Positions 21,547 through 34,500 of a stretch of DNA of 44,032 nt are shown in pieces (positions within the stretch are counted from its first letter, which is position 1; each line of letters begins with the position of its first letter). Both the position numbers and the translations under genes were made by a program. The stretch is from Bondarzewia mesenterica (Eukaryota; Basidiomycota; Agaricomycetes; Russulales; Bondarzewiaceae): assembly GCA_004802705.1 (NCBI GenBank), contig SGPL01000230.1:1-44032 (forward strand), written 5' to 3'. The notes beneath the pieces are model-generated. The model had not been told where the DNA came from. It did not search any database and saw nothing but the letters and a program-made list of their open reading frames with translations.

Positions 21547-24500
21547 GTTAGTAGGATTTGAGGCGTGATCGGTTCGGGGACGGGTGTCACTGAGATCGCA
21601 GACCCAGATGCACGGGAGCCTATAAACGGGCGCAGGCAAACCCAAGGCACTCCTATCCAGCTCGAACCGAGAAACCAAACCGACTGCCCTCGCCCGCGGT
21701 GCGCGCAGACGACGCAGGCACGAAACGGTCGGTCGCCCGCCTCGACGTTCGTTTTGACGACGAACCCTGTCCGTTTTACGATTCCACCGGGCTTTTCCAT
21801 CGTCGTTTCGGGCTAGTGTCGATGGGAGCTCACCGTGGCCCAGTTACCAGCGCCTGTCCGTCAGGCCCTTGATCTTCTCCAACCCAGAGCCGTCCACAGC
21901 CCAAGCTCCATCATATTTTTTCTTTTTTTCTTCTCGTTCTCTCTCTCCATCCTCCCCCTCCCGAGTCTCCTCACCTCCTCACCCTTCGTGGAGTGCCTCT
22001 TCCGAGCACTAACATCCAATCTTAGTCCCGCGTGGAGCGGAGTTCGCGGGATCTAGAATTCACGCGTCCCTTCGGGTGGCCACCGGCACCCCTAGCTCGA
22101 CATCATCCCACTGCACTGCTCTTATCCCGCCCAATTTCCACCGTGACTCCTCCGTCTTTCTTCAACCCGTCAATCACTCGGTATCTCCCGATTTCCCTCC
22201 TCACGCTCTTTTTTCCTCAAAAACACCGAAGACTGCCCGCAAGGCGCACGTGGACAGTCGCGTCGACGCGTCCCTCGCCCTTGTCATCTGCGGGCCCGTA
22301 ATACCCAAACCCGCACTTCCTTTTTTCGTTTTTGTCTGATGCTCATTTCCCAACCTGACCGACACTGCCGTGCCTCTTCGACTTTCGAAATCACCATCAT
22401 CATCATCAGAACCGATCTCTGTTCGCGTTCTTTTTATTTATCAAAACCCAATCACATGGATACGTTGTGGCTGCCCGCTCAGTACTGCCCGTCGCTATGC
22501 TTCCACCGTACCCCCAACTGGTGGAGGTTCGACTTGGCCAATCTCGTCGGCTCGACTCGGCCTTGTGAGATGTATCATCCCGTTTTGAATCTACGCGCTT
22601 TTTCTTTCGAATCAGACCCGCCTTCGGTGCCTTAGATTGTCACCGCTGCATCCACCCAGCCGAGCGCCTTGTCAAGTATGTAAAGTACAAGCCTGGAGCC
22701 CAAGCTTTGCTTGTACGCGTAAATATCCTCGACTCCACCCGCACGTAGTTGTGTACAGCACTTTGACCATCGTCCACCATCGTTAATTAACTTTCCGAGT
22801 CCAAGGTTCATCTAGTCTCTTCCACGGAAGAACGTTCGATGCTTCCAACCCGGTGGTAATCCTGCCGCGACGAAAACAGCCTAGCCCAACTTGTTGGGCT
22901 CACGGCGGCGGCGACTTTGTGCAAAGAGGGGTGGAAACCACATACGGAAGCGTGACACTGTCAGCGCGCAACCGGTGATGTGATCGATCGGAGGAGACGA
23001 AGATGGAGGCTAGTAGAATCTGGGTTATCTCCAACCTTGCTGTCAGTCCTCTCCGCGTCGTACTTTTTTTTTTTTCATCAGATACCTTTTCGTACATATT
23101 CGTTTTTTTGGGGACCTTCTCGTGCATGATGCATGATACCTTGATCGTCCAGAACCCGGAAACAGTGCTGCACGCGCCTTCCGCACCCGCTGTGCCCAAC
23201 AGTCTCCTCACGTCGCCCATGCCGTCACAACCACACTACGCTCAGACTGCACCTGGCTAGCCCAACTGGGTGCCCAATGGGCCTACCCTATCATGCTCTC
23301 CGATACGCATCGCGATTGGTTAGATAATATCCACTCTGTCCGCGACGCGTCCGCGTATAGAATACGTACGAAAACAAACATACCATGCCCACCAGTGACA
23401 AGCGAGGGTTTATTAAAAGAATAGGGGACCAATCAGTTTGCAACGCGGGTGATTCTTCTTTGAAGCGAACCTCAAGAATCACCCATTCGACGCTCCAACG
23501 GGCGGGCGCTTCAACGTGCCGATGCTGATACTGATGATGATCCCCCTTTTGGGTTTCATTCACCAAGCCAGGACGACAGGTAAGAACATTCGCAAGGGTG
23601 ACAGCGAACGCGGGAAGAGTCGGTTGAGATGGGACGGCGGCGTCGAGGACTCTTCGTGCGCGAATTTCGCGACGACGACTCACTGCAGCCGCGGCCGCGA
23701 CCACCGTATCGGAGGTCATTGGCAGGGGGATGTACATAAGTACATATTATAGTATCATACATCATGGCATGACGTCCGCGTCGTTATCACATCATATCAA
23801 GCTTCACAATCCCCAATTCGTGTTCAGGATCGTGGTCCGATCATATGCCGTTACTTGGCACCAATTCTGACGGTCCCGTAGCGCCAGCTTCGTTCAGGCT
23901 TCCGTCACTTTGCGCCCCGGCAATCTACAGAACACGCCTTTTACGGCACAGATCGCTCGAGGCTTGGGGGGAAACGCGTCAACGCCAGCGATGGCTCGTG
24001 GACGACCTAATGCAGAGTTTGAAAGCGTCGGTAGTGCAAGAGCTTATGTGGCATCGGCGATCTGTCAACGTCAGCAGACAATATCGCCTGCGATGGAGCT
24101 TTCATTGTCTTTTTCGTTTCCGAACTTCCGTCGCTCGGAGGCGAAGGATTCTTACCTGGAGACGTCGGAAGACGTTGAATGTTGATTTTTCGAGTGCCAC
24201 GCACTGTACGTGACTGACATCCCGCCGCTCCGAGGCACTGGCAAGGAACTCGCCATCAGAACGCAGTTTCCGCGACGGGGACCAGGCTGTTTCATCTGTT
24301 GTTGAGTGGAATGCATCAGAGGCGAAGGACGGTGAGAGTGGTCGCGTACGGGAAACAGGGTGCTGATGTGATGATGTGATAATGTTAGGTGAGTGCACCA
24401 ATGATCTACTCTCAGACTTGAACCTTTCCCGTCCAGTCGGGCGCAAACTGGGATGAGGCGGCCGAGGCGGAAAGATGGGAGATGGGGCAAGAGGCGCGCG

Positions 24501-26004
24501 GGCGCGGGAGGAGAAGGGTGGTAGCTATCCCGAGTCGGGTCGTTTGATGCACTGCCAAGGGGCGCGTCCACGAACTTGGATTGTCGCACCATCTCAGCTT
24601 CTTGCAGAAACCTTCTCACAAAAAGAAAAAGCCATATGAGATTCTCATGCGAGACAGGCGAGCTGAGACGGTCGGTTCGATGGAATGCGACGAACGAGTC
24701 GTTTGCGTGGCAAATGACAGGAACGTTTCAACTTTCAACCCCGCTTCCAAAACTGGGGACAATCGAAGGACGAGACGGGCGCGAAATTCGTGCTCTGTTT
24801 GGCAAGTGAGTAAGATGGGGAGAAGGGCTGTAGGGCGGAGGCAATCAGTGCATCTTCGGTGCGCACGGTTACACACCCACGCCTTTATTGCTAAAATAAG
24901 TGGGCGATGGACTATTGGGGTAAGAGGGTTGGACTTCAGCCATGCTGTACTGCCTTGCGAGGCCAATCAAATTACTGAAGCCAAGTACTTGCGTCACCGC
25001 CATGGCCCGCCCACGGCTTTCGCGGGTCTCATGAGGATATGTGGAGTGATCGGCCGTGGCGGGCTGATGTTCGGCAACAAGCGCGAAGCAGAAGCAAACA
25101 TTGTTTGTCTGAGAACGAAAGGAAGCACACACAAGCGCGTCGAGTTACCATGGGTCCAGCGCTGTACATCTGACGGTCAGAACCAAGGGCGAACAAGCAC
25201 TGCATCCAAGTACCCACCACGACACTGATATTCCCAGCCTTGATCATGTGTATCAAGGAAGAACAACGCGCCTGGGGAAGGGGCGAAATGCGTGATCGCA
25301 GCCGTATGAGAACATCATGACCGATTTGGAACATGGGCGGGAAAGGATGGACGGGTTTGACTATGAAACACGAATGGACGAGAGCGGAATGGCAGAGACG
25401 ATACGGAAGGACGGTTGGGTGCTCGTGGCGATGTCGGGCTGGGATTTGCTATACTTGTTTTGTGGACGGACACGCCTGAGACTTGTCCGGGTATCTGTCA
25501 TCGACATTTGTTGGGAACGTTGTGAGACGGGCGATGCCGTGGCATGGTTTGTGGGGATGAAAAGGAGGATTCGGGAACTTCTTACATGGAATGCCATGCT
25601 CTGTAAAAAGCTGAGATCCAAGAGAGTGAATATACAAGCAAACTGGCGCGACGCGACCGTTTCTCTAAAAGTCCCTTCGGCCGCACCGTTTGAAGAGAAG
25701 CTAAGCATGCGAGTGCTGGCACACGTTGCCCACAAGAGTCATATGCGGTACAACGCCGGTCGAGGGGCTGCGTTTTGGATATTGGGGGATCAGCTCAATA
25801 TGACAAATACGAAAAAAAAATCGCTGCAGAGTGGAGCTCGGTCTTCAGTATAGTTAAAAAAAAAATGCTAGGCGAAACCAAGACTCGTACTCAGCAGAGA
25901 GGTCTTGCTGGAGGTGAGTTCAACGAACACCGTGACTGGTAAGTTGACGAGTCACGAGAGGTCACGAGTCACGAATAAAGGCATTACATAATCCAGATGT
26001 GTGA
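21547..26004. other. 4.5 kb without recognisable gene upstream of the HMG-box gene
   Basis: A long gene-free stretch between the divergently transcribed HMG-box and BRCT genes. It contains a plus-strand CT-rich block (about 21905-21990) and several frames of 80-215 codons without recognisable domains, for example 24581-25228 and 25317-25853 on the plus strand. It may be extended regulatory DNA or encode a non-coding transcript; nothing more can be supported. Confidence 0.4.
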
Positions 26005-26010
26005 ACGCGT
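25951..26010. promoter_or_regulatory. GTCACGA repeats and an ACGCGT (MCB-like) box before the BRCT gene
   Basis: GTCACGA occurs three times in 24 bases (starting at 25951, 25961 and 25968). An ACGCGT, the core of the MluI cell-cycle box bound by MBF in fungi, lies at 26005-26010 within a CG-rich block, about 120 bases before the ATG. Its function here is inferred only from motif and position. Confidence 0.4.
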
Positions 26011-26126
26011 CGCGCGCGCGGCGCTACCAGGTCTTTCGTTTACTAGCCCTTTCCACTGTTTACGCTCGCTCAGAACAACTAGTTCGAGCTCACGTCCAAA
26101 ATCACGATCACCACCTGTTGACACTT

Positions 26127-29100
26127 ATGCCGCTCTTTGAAGGCATCACATATTACATCTCTCCATCAGGAACACCCGAGCACCGACTCGCGAACTCTCG
26201 GCTCCTAGAGGTCAACGGCGCGCCCCCCGCGCCTCTCACTGAGGCGACCTATATCATCACCGATGTTTTTGATTTTGAAGGATGGAGCAGCATAAGAAAG
26301 GATGCCAAGGTTGTCACCGTGCGTGATTTGATGCACTTTGATATCGCGTTGGCCAACTGACATGACGGTCGCGTTCTAGGAGTATTGGCTTGAGAGAACA
26401 ATATTACTTGGGAAGGTGCAACCGTAAGTCGTATCGTTTCGTGATGTCATGTTACATTAATTATGATCCTCAGAGCGCAGTATTATTCCCCTGACCCAGC
26501 GATGCTGTTCTCAGGCGTCGTGGCATGCGCCTCTGATGTACGCCGTGTCTTTTAAATTCTGGGAAATCCATCACAGAAATGACTGATCTTCTGACCTGTC
26601 AGTTATCCACCTCAGATCTTGAAGTACTTTCCGCAGGTATCACCGCACTAGGCGGCCAATGGCGGCCAGGGCTCACGCGCGAAGTCACCCACCTCTTTGC
26701 CCTCGCACCTGGATCGGAGAAGTACCAGACAGCGATGCACTACAAGGCAGACACCCTCGTCAAAGTGATTCTACCTCACTGGTTTGATGACTCCGTCCGG
26801 CTTGGGATAAGAGGGTTGGCGACGAGGCCATATGAGTGGCCTGACCCCCCCGATGCTCAAGTCCGGCATTCGCATCGAGGGAGTGGGAGCGTCGAGCGCG
26901 GAAGGACTCAAAGCTAGGATCACTGGCGAGAAGAAGACGCTGTATAAGACTGCCTTGATGTCGCCAGGACAAGAGCCTCACCCGGAGAGCGCGGACACAA
27001 GAAACGTGTGGCAAGGCAGGCGTATACTTCTTTGTTTGGATCTAGATCTTGCAGACGGACGGAAAGGGGCTGTGGAGGCTGGTATCGCTCGAGCAGGAGG
27101 GATTATTGTTCACGGTAATGCAAACGACGAAGTGGACGAGATCCAGGAGGTGGATATCCTCATTGCAAGGTATAGATGGGGAGATGCCTATGTTAAGGTG
27201 CGCGGAGCCGTGTATTATCTGATGCTACCTGATCGTTCAAACTGTGATTACAGGCCGTGCGAGACAATAAGATCATCGGGACGCTTTCTTGGATTTTTCA
27301 TGTTCAAACGACCGGGATTATCACTTCACCAACGGCTCAACTGCTGCATTACCCTATTCCCAAGAAGTCCATCGAGGAATTCGCCTCACATGTGCGTGTA
27401 TGGACCTTTAAGATTTTTGGATATGATGATACCAACGTATTTTGCAGGAGATCACGGTGACGAATTACACGGGAGAGTCACGTGAATATCTCAAGAAATT
27501 GATCACACTCATGGGCGCGACGTTCACTCCTAGCATGTCTGGGCGTAATACGGTACTCATTGCTGCATAGTAAGTTCGTTCCATTTGCGTCACCTGTGCA
27601 TACTCACAAGCGGCTACTGCATCAGCATCTCCGGCAACAAGACTACCAAGGCCGGGAATTGGTCTATCCCGGTCGTAAACCACATATGGCTGGAAGATTG
27701 TTTTATCCAGTGGAAGAACATTACTGTCGGCAAAGAAAAGTATATCACCTTTACGCCAGGGGTCAATTTCTCTAACATGCTAGGTGAACGAGGTATTGGG
27801 CGGTCGATGATCCAGGAAGGTCTTTTGGAACTGGAAGAGGAGATGGAACTGGCAAAGAGGCCGTTCCCTGAAAACCAAGAGGAGAATCTACCACCAGCCG
27901 CATCAGGCATTAGTGCGCGGGAAGTTGAGGATGTGATCAGAGTCGTCGAGACCATGCACGTCGACCAACCCGTTGATGAGGCCATGGATGTCGACGCGCA
28001 ACCTGTTGTCGGGGCCATGAATGTCGGTGATCAGCCTGTTGTTGAGCTCGAGGTTCCAACAAAGTCAGGGGATCGCATTGCAGATATCAACGGACAGCAG
28101 GCAGAGGAAAGCGAGCGGCAGCCTCGTAGACGCGCTCGGACATCGTCCGTTGCCAGCGAACTCCGACGCAGCTCGCGAAAGAAGAATCAGGTCAGTGGGC
28201 TGGATTCTAATGCGCCCGACTCGGAGGAGCCGACATCGCCAATGAAGGAGACAAGCGCCAAGCCAAAAACTCCCGTCAGACCGTTTCAGGCTGCAAGGAC
28301 GTCTCTCGTACCCATGCGCTTCCCTAATGACGCCCAAGACGATGAAGACGCAGGCTCGGGTTTAGGCTCGGGCTCAGAAGCTTCCATTCCCAAGGCGCTC
28401 CGCTCACGAAAGGACGCGTCTAAAAACATGCCCCGTTCGAAGCCTGCTGCTCCTTTCAGATCAACGGGCGACGAATTGACAAAGGATATCACGGCGGGCC
28501 CTCTGGAGCTCAGGAAGAACGGCGAGTCTTCAAAATCCAGCAAGACGCCGTCCACTCCGAAGACCACACCCAAATCGTCAACGAAGACGCCACGTAAAAC
28601 CGTCTCTGTGCTCCTGCCTCCCATCGGTACCGGTGAGGCACTCCTATCTGCGTCTAGCAAGCGACTGGGGAGGACTGCCAGTGCGAGTTCTTCCAAGGCG
28701 AAGGCACCTCCTCCAGAGCCGGCACTGGCGACAGCGGATCATTCGAACAGTGCATCACCGGTGCCCAAGCGCTCAAAGCAGCGGCTTTCCATGGCGGACC
28801 TGAGCCTTATCGACAACACGCCTTCAACGAGCAGGGTGACGGGCCGAAGGTCGGCAGCGGATAAGGCGACGCGGCGATTGAGGGACGAGATTATGCCTGA
28901 TGTCGTCAACTTTCAGAAGGAGATGAAGCGGGGACACGTCCGTGTGGTCGGAGAGGAAGAGAGGAAGGGCGCGCGGGATGTTAAGGGCAAGGGCAAGGAG
29001 CTCCCGGAGGCGGAGATCCGGGAAGCGAAGGAACAGGAATTCGAAAAGATCTCCATGGCCAGGAAGCGGATGAAATTGAGACAGGAGGAAGATGAGTCGG

Positions 29101-30347
29101 CTGACGAAGACGAGCGGGAACGCAAAAAACGGAGGGTGAGCATTTCGAGCGGGAAGGGTAAGGCCAAGGCGAATGTGGACGAGGAGAGGCAGGGCGGAGG
29201 TTCTAAAGACGAGGGAAGACAGGCGAAAGAGATCAACGTAGTGAAACTCGGCAGGAAGCAGGCATCGAAGGACGTTCCTTTAGACGAGGGTGAACCATCC
29301 CCTAAGAGAAGGAGGATCAGTCTGGTGAAGGGAGATGTTGTTCTTGATGAGAGTGGAGAGGGTGGTCGTCGTCCACGTCTTGTTGCCAAAGCGCGGAGTA
29401 AGCGGAAGGCAACTCCTGAAGCTGAAGACACAGAGCAGGTAGGCAAAGTGCAAAGCACCAGTCGCCATGACTCCAGGTTCGTTCATGGCTCGCTTCTGGC
29501 TACCTGGTCCATTTTTAGCTCACATATTCTACAAGTCGTGGGGCAGTAGTGGATGCGTCCGTTAGAGTCTTGACAACGCAGATACAGCTTGGGGACGAGC
29601 TGGTAAAGGTATGGATACACTCACCGTCCTGCTGCCAGACCTCATGACAGGAGATCGATCAGGGTTTGATCAAGCTGGGCGCAAAAATGGCAACGCGACC
29701 TGCCGAATGCACGCATCTCGTAGTGAAAAATCTGGGACGCACCGAAAAGTTTTTATGTGCGATGGCTGCTGCGCCCTACGTTGTCACAGAGAAATGGGTC
29801 ATTGCATCTATTGCAGCAAAACAACTCTTGCGTACGTCTCGTTCTCAACGTCTCCTCCGCGCTCGTGAACTGAGTTATGTGCAGCCCCGGACAAGTATCT
29901 CCTCGTTGATGTCGAGAACGAGAAGAAGTATGGATTTAAACTTTCCGACGCCATCAGGGGGGCAAAGGAGAACGGCGGGCGTTTGTTCGCAGATATGGTG
30001 TTCTTCGTCACGCCCAAGGTTGCCGTGGACAAGAAGTTGCTGAGCAACGTCGTCGCTGCTCACGGTGGCCAAGTCAGTTCTCCGTATTTCCACCCGTTCA
30101 TTCATCCACGCTTGATCTGATTTCGCATCGTGATGCACAGATCCGTACCCAGACTCCAACAGTCCGCGTACTCAACAGCAAGTCCAAGCGTTTCGTTGTC
30201 TCGTGTCCCGAAGACGTATCTATATGGAGACCGCTCTCGCAGGGGGGGTATAAAATCTTTTCTCAGGAGTTGCTTCTCAACGGGGCGCTCACGCAGCAGT
30301 TACTCTGGGATAAGCAGGAATATCTCGTCAGGTCTCAATCTCAATGA
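26127..30347 (+). CDS. RTT107: Six-BRCT DNA-damage scaffold, Rtt107/Brc1-like
   Basis: Rtt107/Brc1 proteins bind gamma-H2A at stalled forks and recruit repair factors. The start is MPLFEGITYYISPSG (ATG 26127); exon 1 runs to 26318. BRCT1 ends in EYWLERTILLGK. BRCT2 carries MLFSGVVACASD and LPHWFDDSVRLG. BRCT3 runs from QGRRILLCLDLDLADG to IIGTLSWIFHV. BRCT4 has YLKKLITLMGATFTPSMSG and VVNHIWLEDCFIQWKNIT. A linker of about 500 residues follows, rich in Ser, Lys and acidic residues with several KRRR-type basic clusters. The C-terminal pair is BRCT5 (LIKLGAKMATRPAECTHLV, YVVTEKWVIASI) and BRCT6 (LFADMVFFVTPKVAVDKKLL, NVVAAHGGQ). The stop is TGA 30345-30347. About 10 exons with short GT-AG introns give about 1,200 residues. 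The 4+2 BRCT layout is what identifies the family. Confidence 0.85.
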
Positions 30348-31587
30348 AGCAGAACGAGTGTGGCATCGGCGGATCCGTTTGTGTTCCCAAGCCTTTTTGA
30401 GGGCTTCTGATTTCTCGGTAACTGCGACGACTACGCCTATAGTCTTCTTCGTGAGGTCCGCCTGTGATGACCACATAGCGCGTTTGGAGGTAGACAGGGA
30501 TGTAAGTTTCTGATGGCTGGACGGCTTATTACTCGGATTTGTGTATACTATGCTTTGTGAGCAATTTATCCATCTGTCGTTCATCGAGCCTGAGGCCTTA
30601 GACTTGGCATCATCTCCTTTCTCAGGGGTTGTTCACGTTGTTTCGAATCTGCACTCCCCACGGGGAGTCTTCGTAGGTCCTTCACCTGATCGACTAGCCT
30701 CACGATCAGTGGAGTCTGATTCGCTGACAGCCTCTGGCATGGTGATAGGAGGATCCCATGACCAACGAATCAACAGTACGCACGCTGGAATGACATGCTC
30801 ATAGGTCATTTTATGGTTCACCATGTCATGCCGAAAGCAGTCTCGGTCGAGCCAAGCAGGAGAAACGTCTACCGACTGTTGACAGACGTTGGTTCGGTCA
30901 GCATCGGGGTCCACGGACATGTGCACACATAGTTTGGTTGCCACTGTCCTGACAGGTGTCCATGGGGCACACCTGGTTGCCGTTCACATCACGGTCAGAT
31001 AAACTTCAGTCGAAGCAAACCAGTCACCGGGATGATCGAGCCATCGAGGAGATGCTCGGGAAGTATAGAAGATGCGGGAAGATCATAATCCAATGACATT
31101 ATGCAAATAGTACGGTCGGTGCCAAATGGAGCTTTTGTCCGGAACCAGTTATCACGACGTGCATGATGCGAGCGAGTTCCATGTCGGGCTGCCTCGTTGG
31201 CAGTCACCGGTCACCGTTGAGAATCGTCAAATGTCCATAGCACACCTCGATGTTTGTTTAGATGCACAGCGAATGAATGACATGATATATGGTGCACGAA
31301 AAGAACTAAGTGCAAAGATGCAAAAGTCGATAGCGAGGACAGCGGGGACAAATACGAAGTCGAATCGTCGAACACGACAGCGACAAGGAAAGAGATATAT
31401 CCAATAACAATACTCCAACACGCCTCACGGGCATACACACAACTCCTCCACGTTCACAACACCACTCGACTCCCTGGAGCGCCAAGCCGGGTCCAAACAG
31501 CGGTGCTGAACCTTGGCACACTGCGGTGCTCGCGACCAAGGCTGCGGTCATGCCGACACCAGTGCTCGTCAACTATAAACAGCGGAC
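30348..31587. other. 1.2 kb intergenic between convergent genes
   Basis: It lies between the 3' ends of the BRCT gene and the SH3-TBC gene. Only short frames, with no recognisable domain or RNA. Confidence 0.5.
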
Positions 31588-34500
31588 TCAGCTTCTGGGC
31601 AACGAAATCGCCTGGGCTTGACCCTGCGCGAGCACCCTGGCCTGGGCTTGAACCTGCGTCTGCCTCTTCAACATCGCCTCCATCTTTGTCCTCTGCTTCC
31701 GCACGTCGTCGTCCTTGAGTTTGACCGAGGTCGCGAGTTCAACGAGTGTATCCGGGGAAGATGAAAGCAGGACGCTGGGTGGACGGCGGAGGAGCTCAAG
31801 CACGGCTGTGTCTGATGTGCTGTCGAGCAGGGCCCGCCGACAGCATGTGATAACGGCGAGGCCTACTCGAAATAGGAAGGCAACGCCTGGATTGGAAAGG
31901 TGAGTTCAGAGAGCAGTCAAATAACAGGTTACGGAGATGCGTGTATACGAACCTTCGCAGAGAAAGATATCCCAAACCCTCAGGAAGTATTCCGTCGGAA
32001 GCGTGTCTGCGAAGAGCGACGAGAACCTGTAATCCCGAGTCCACCGTCAGCCCGAGCTTTCCAAAGAACTCGACCCAAAGACGTTACTCACCACGGGCGA
32101 CAGACGCGGACTGGTTGAATGCCCATGTCAACGAAAAGCTTCTTCGCAACGGAAGGGTCAATGGCCTCCACCGCTTTGGCGAACAAAGAGGCGTCGACGT
32201 CCATCTGTATCGCATTCGACGAGAAGTACGGCCGTAGATATGTGTCCATCAACGAGATGAATATCCAAAACGCATCCTCCTCCGGAGACTGTTGCAACAG
32301 GTGCCCAGCGATGATCGCCAGACCTTTTCACGCCAACCCATCAGCCATCCTGGCCAGAGTGCCGAAAAAGCAGACCCACGCACCTCTGTCATACTGGATA
32401 TCCGGCACCATGGTCAAATACGCTTGCAACAGCGACACCAACGGGCCCCCAGGTTCCGCCAAGTGGCCTTGCCCCTCAAAGCACTCCCTCGCATCTTTCT
32501 CGATATCCTCCAGCCGACTCACCCGCGCGCGCTTGCCCAGCTGCGCATACAGGCCCTCTAGCCGCCGCGCCTTGCTGTCGGTCAAATGAGCCCACACCTG
32601 GTACCGCACCGACGCGGGCACGCCCTCCGCGAGCAACTTGCGAATCTTCTTGCTCTTGCGCGCCTGCGACGGCGGTATCGACGACATAGCCGCGATCCAC
32701 TTGAGCTCGCGCGCACGGTGCGCCTCCACTTCACCCGGTTTGGACGGCTTGGGGAGCGCGTTCCCCGAGTCGGCGGGGCTGACGGGCGAGCGGGGCACGG
32801 GAGAGTTGGAGTTCGTGGTTGCGGGGCTGTCGGCGCGGAGGAAGGCGCTGAGGTCCATCTTGCCAGGGATCAGCGGCGCGTCAGCGGTGAGTGACCCTCG
32901 ACCGAGGACAGTCGAGTCCTCGCTCCCCCGGGCGGGGAAGGTGGTCGGGAGATTGGGCCTCACCAGCTCGAAGTCCATATCCTCCACCTGCACCATTTCG
33001 CCTCCTGCCTCCGCCTGCGCGCTCGATGTGTCTTCCCGAGCGCCCATGTTTGCTATACTAGATTTGGCGCGCAAAGCCGATAGGGATAGTTTCGATCGCA
33101 GAGACGTGTTGCGCACGAGAGACGGGCCTGCAGTGGGCGGAGGGGAAGCCATCATGGAACGTCCATCGCTGGTGTTTGAGATGATGGTATCGATGGACTG
33201 TTGGCGATGCATGGACGGGCCCCGTTGAGACAGGCCATCAGAGGCCTTCGAAGTCGAGGTGACAGACTCACGACCGTCGGCCGCGGAGGAGGAAGAGGGA
33301 GAGTTCGGAGCGCTCAATGACGAAGGATAGTCGATCGGCTTTCGCATCGATTTTGGGGAACCAGCGACGGGCGACGTCACAAGTTCTTTCGCTGGAGCGA
33401 GGGCTGTCGTAACCTGTCGCAGACTGCTAGTGTTCATGGGTGGAGGACTAGTCGCCGCAATCCGTAGGCTCGAATTGCTCTGCGACGCGCTCAGGCGGCC
33501 GAGTGGCGCAGGCGGCGGCGGCGGCGGCACTTTCTCCGTCACGGGTGATGCACTCGCGGGCGATAATGAGGCTGTCGAAGAAACGACGGCATTCTGAGAT
33601 AGAGACAGAGGAGAGGGCGTATGTTGTCTTTGGCCTAGCACGCTCTTTGGATTATGAAATTGAGGCGAATTTGATCCATCTGACGTTGAAGACAAGCTAG
33701 CCGCGGGCTCCTCCCGACTGAATATAAAACCAACAGTCAGAGTCAAAATCGGAAAAAAATAGAAGGCCGAAGCCAAGAAGCCCGGATGAAATAGTGGACG
33801 AACGCATGCATGCATGCACCAATGAATTTGTATATGAAAAGAGAGGCAGTAGAAAGGCGTTCCACGCACCTCCGCTCCTTCCCCAACGAATTCTCCGCGA
33901 ACGGTGAGTCAAACCCCGAGAACGATCGGGATCGCGGACGCGCCGCCCGCACTTTGGGATAAAAATTCGCCCTCGGTATCACATTCCCAATCTGCGATGC
34001 CCCCGATCCTTGTTCCTGCCTTTGTCCTTGCCCCTGCTCTTGCCCAACCGGACCCGCCCCCATCCCATTCCCTGCCGAGCTAAAGCCAAGCCCCACCGGA
34101 GCGGTCCCCTGCCCCACGTCCGCCACACCCGCGCCCACGGTCGCCGTCCTGCGCATCGCCACACGGTGTGCCGGGATGTTGTTGGGCGGCTCCAGGAAAA
34201 ATGAGATCGGCACGGGCCCCATCGACTCGGTCAGCTCGGTCTCCGTCAGGCCATAGATCGTCGTGAGCCGGGGCACGCCGGTGGGTCCAAAGCGTGCGGC
34301 GGCGGCCATGCGCAGGGTGTGCACGATGGAACCCGTGTTGGGGTGCGGGGGCGGTGCGGGCTGTTTGCGCCCGTACATGGGCCCCATGGTCATCGGTGCG
34401 GGTGTCGGTTTCGGAGCGTTGGGGTGTGGGAGGAATATGCTGGTGCGGGCGGAGCCAAAGGGATGTTCTCCTGCGTCCAGTTGCGGTTGAGGTCGGGGTC

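Noticed and set aside
24581..25228. Open frame of 215 codons on the plus strand
   Set aside because: No domain, no supporting splice structure, and overlapping open frames exist on the other strand; composition looks like chance.
25317..25853. Open frame of 178 codons on the plus strand in the HMG-BRCT gap
   Set aside because: Uninterrupted but Trp/Arg/Met-rich with no recognisable domain and an antisense frame of 124 codons; not supportable as a gene without transcript data.
28913..29458. 181-codon frame antisense to the BRCT gene
   Set aside because: Ser/Leu/Phe-rich mirror of the Lys/Glu-rich linker; a shadow of the sense coding sequence.
32320..32380. Premature stop in the TBC domain
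   Set aside because: Explained by a GT-AG intron (GTGCGT ... GAAAAG) that joins QYDRG to LAIIAGH in frame.
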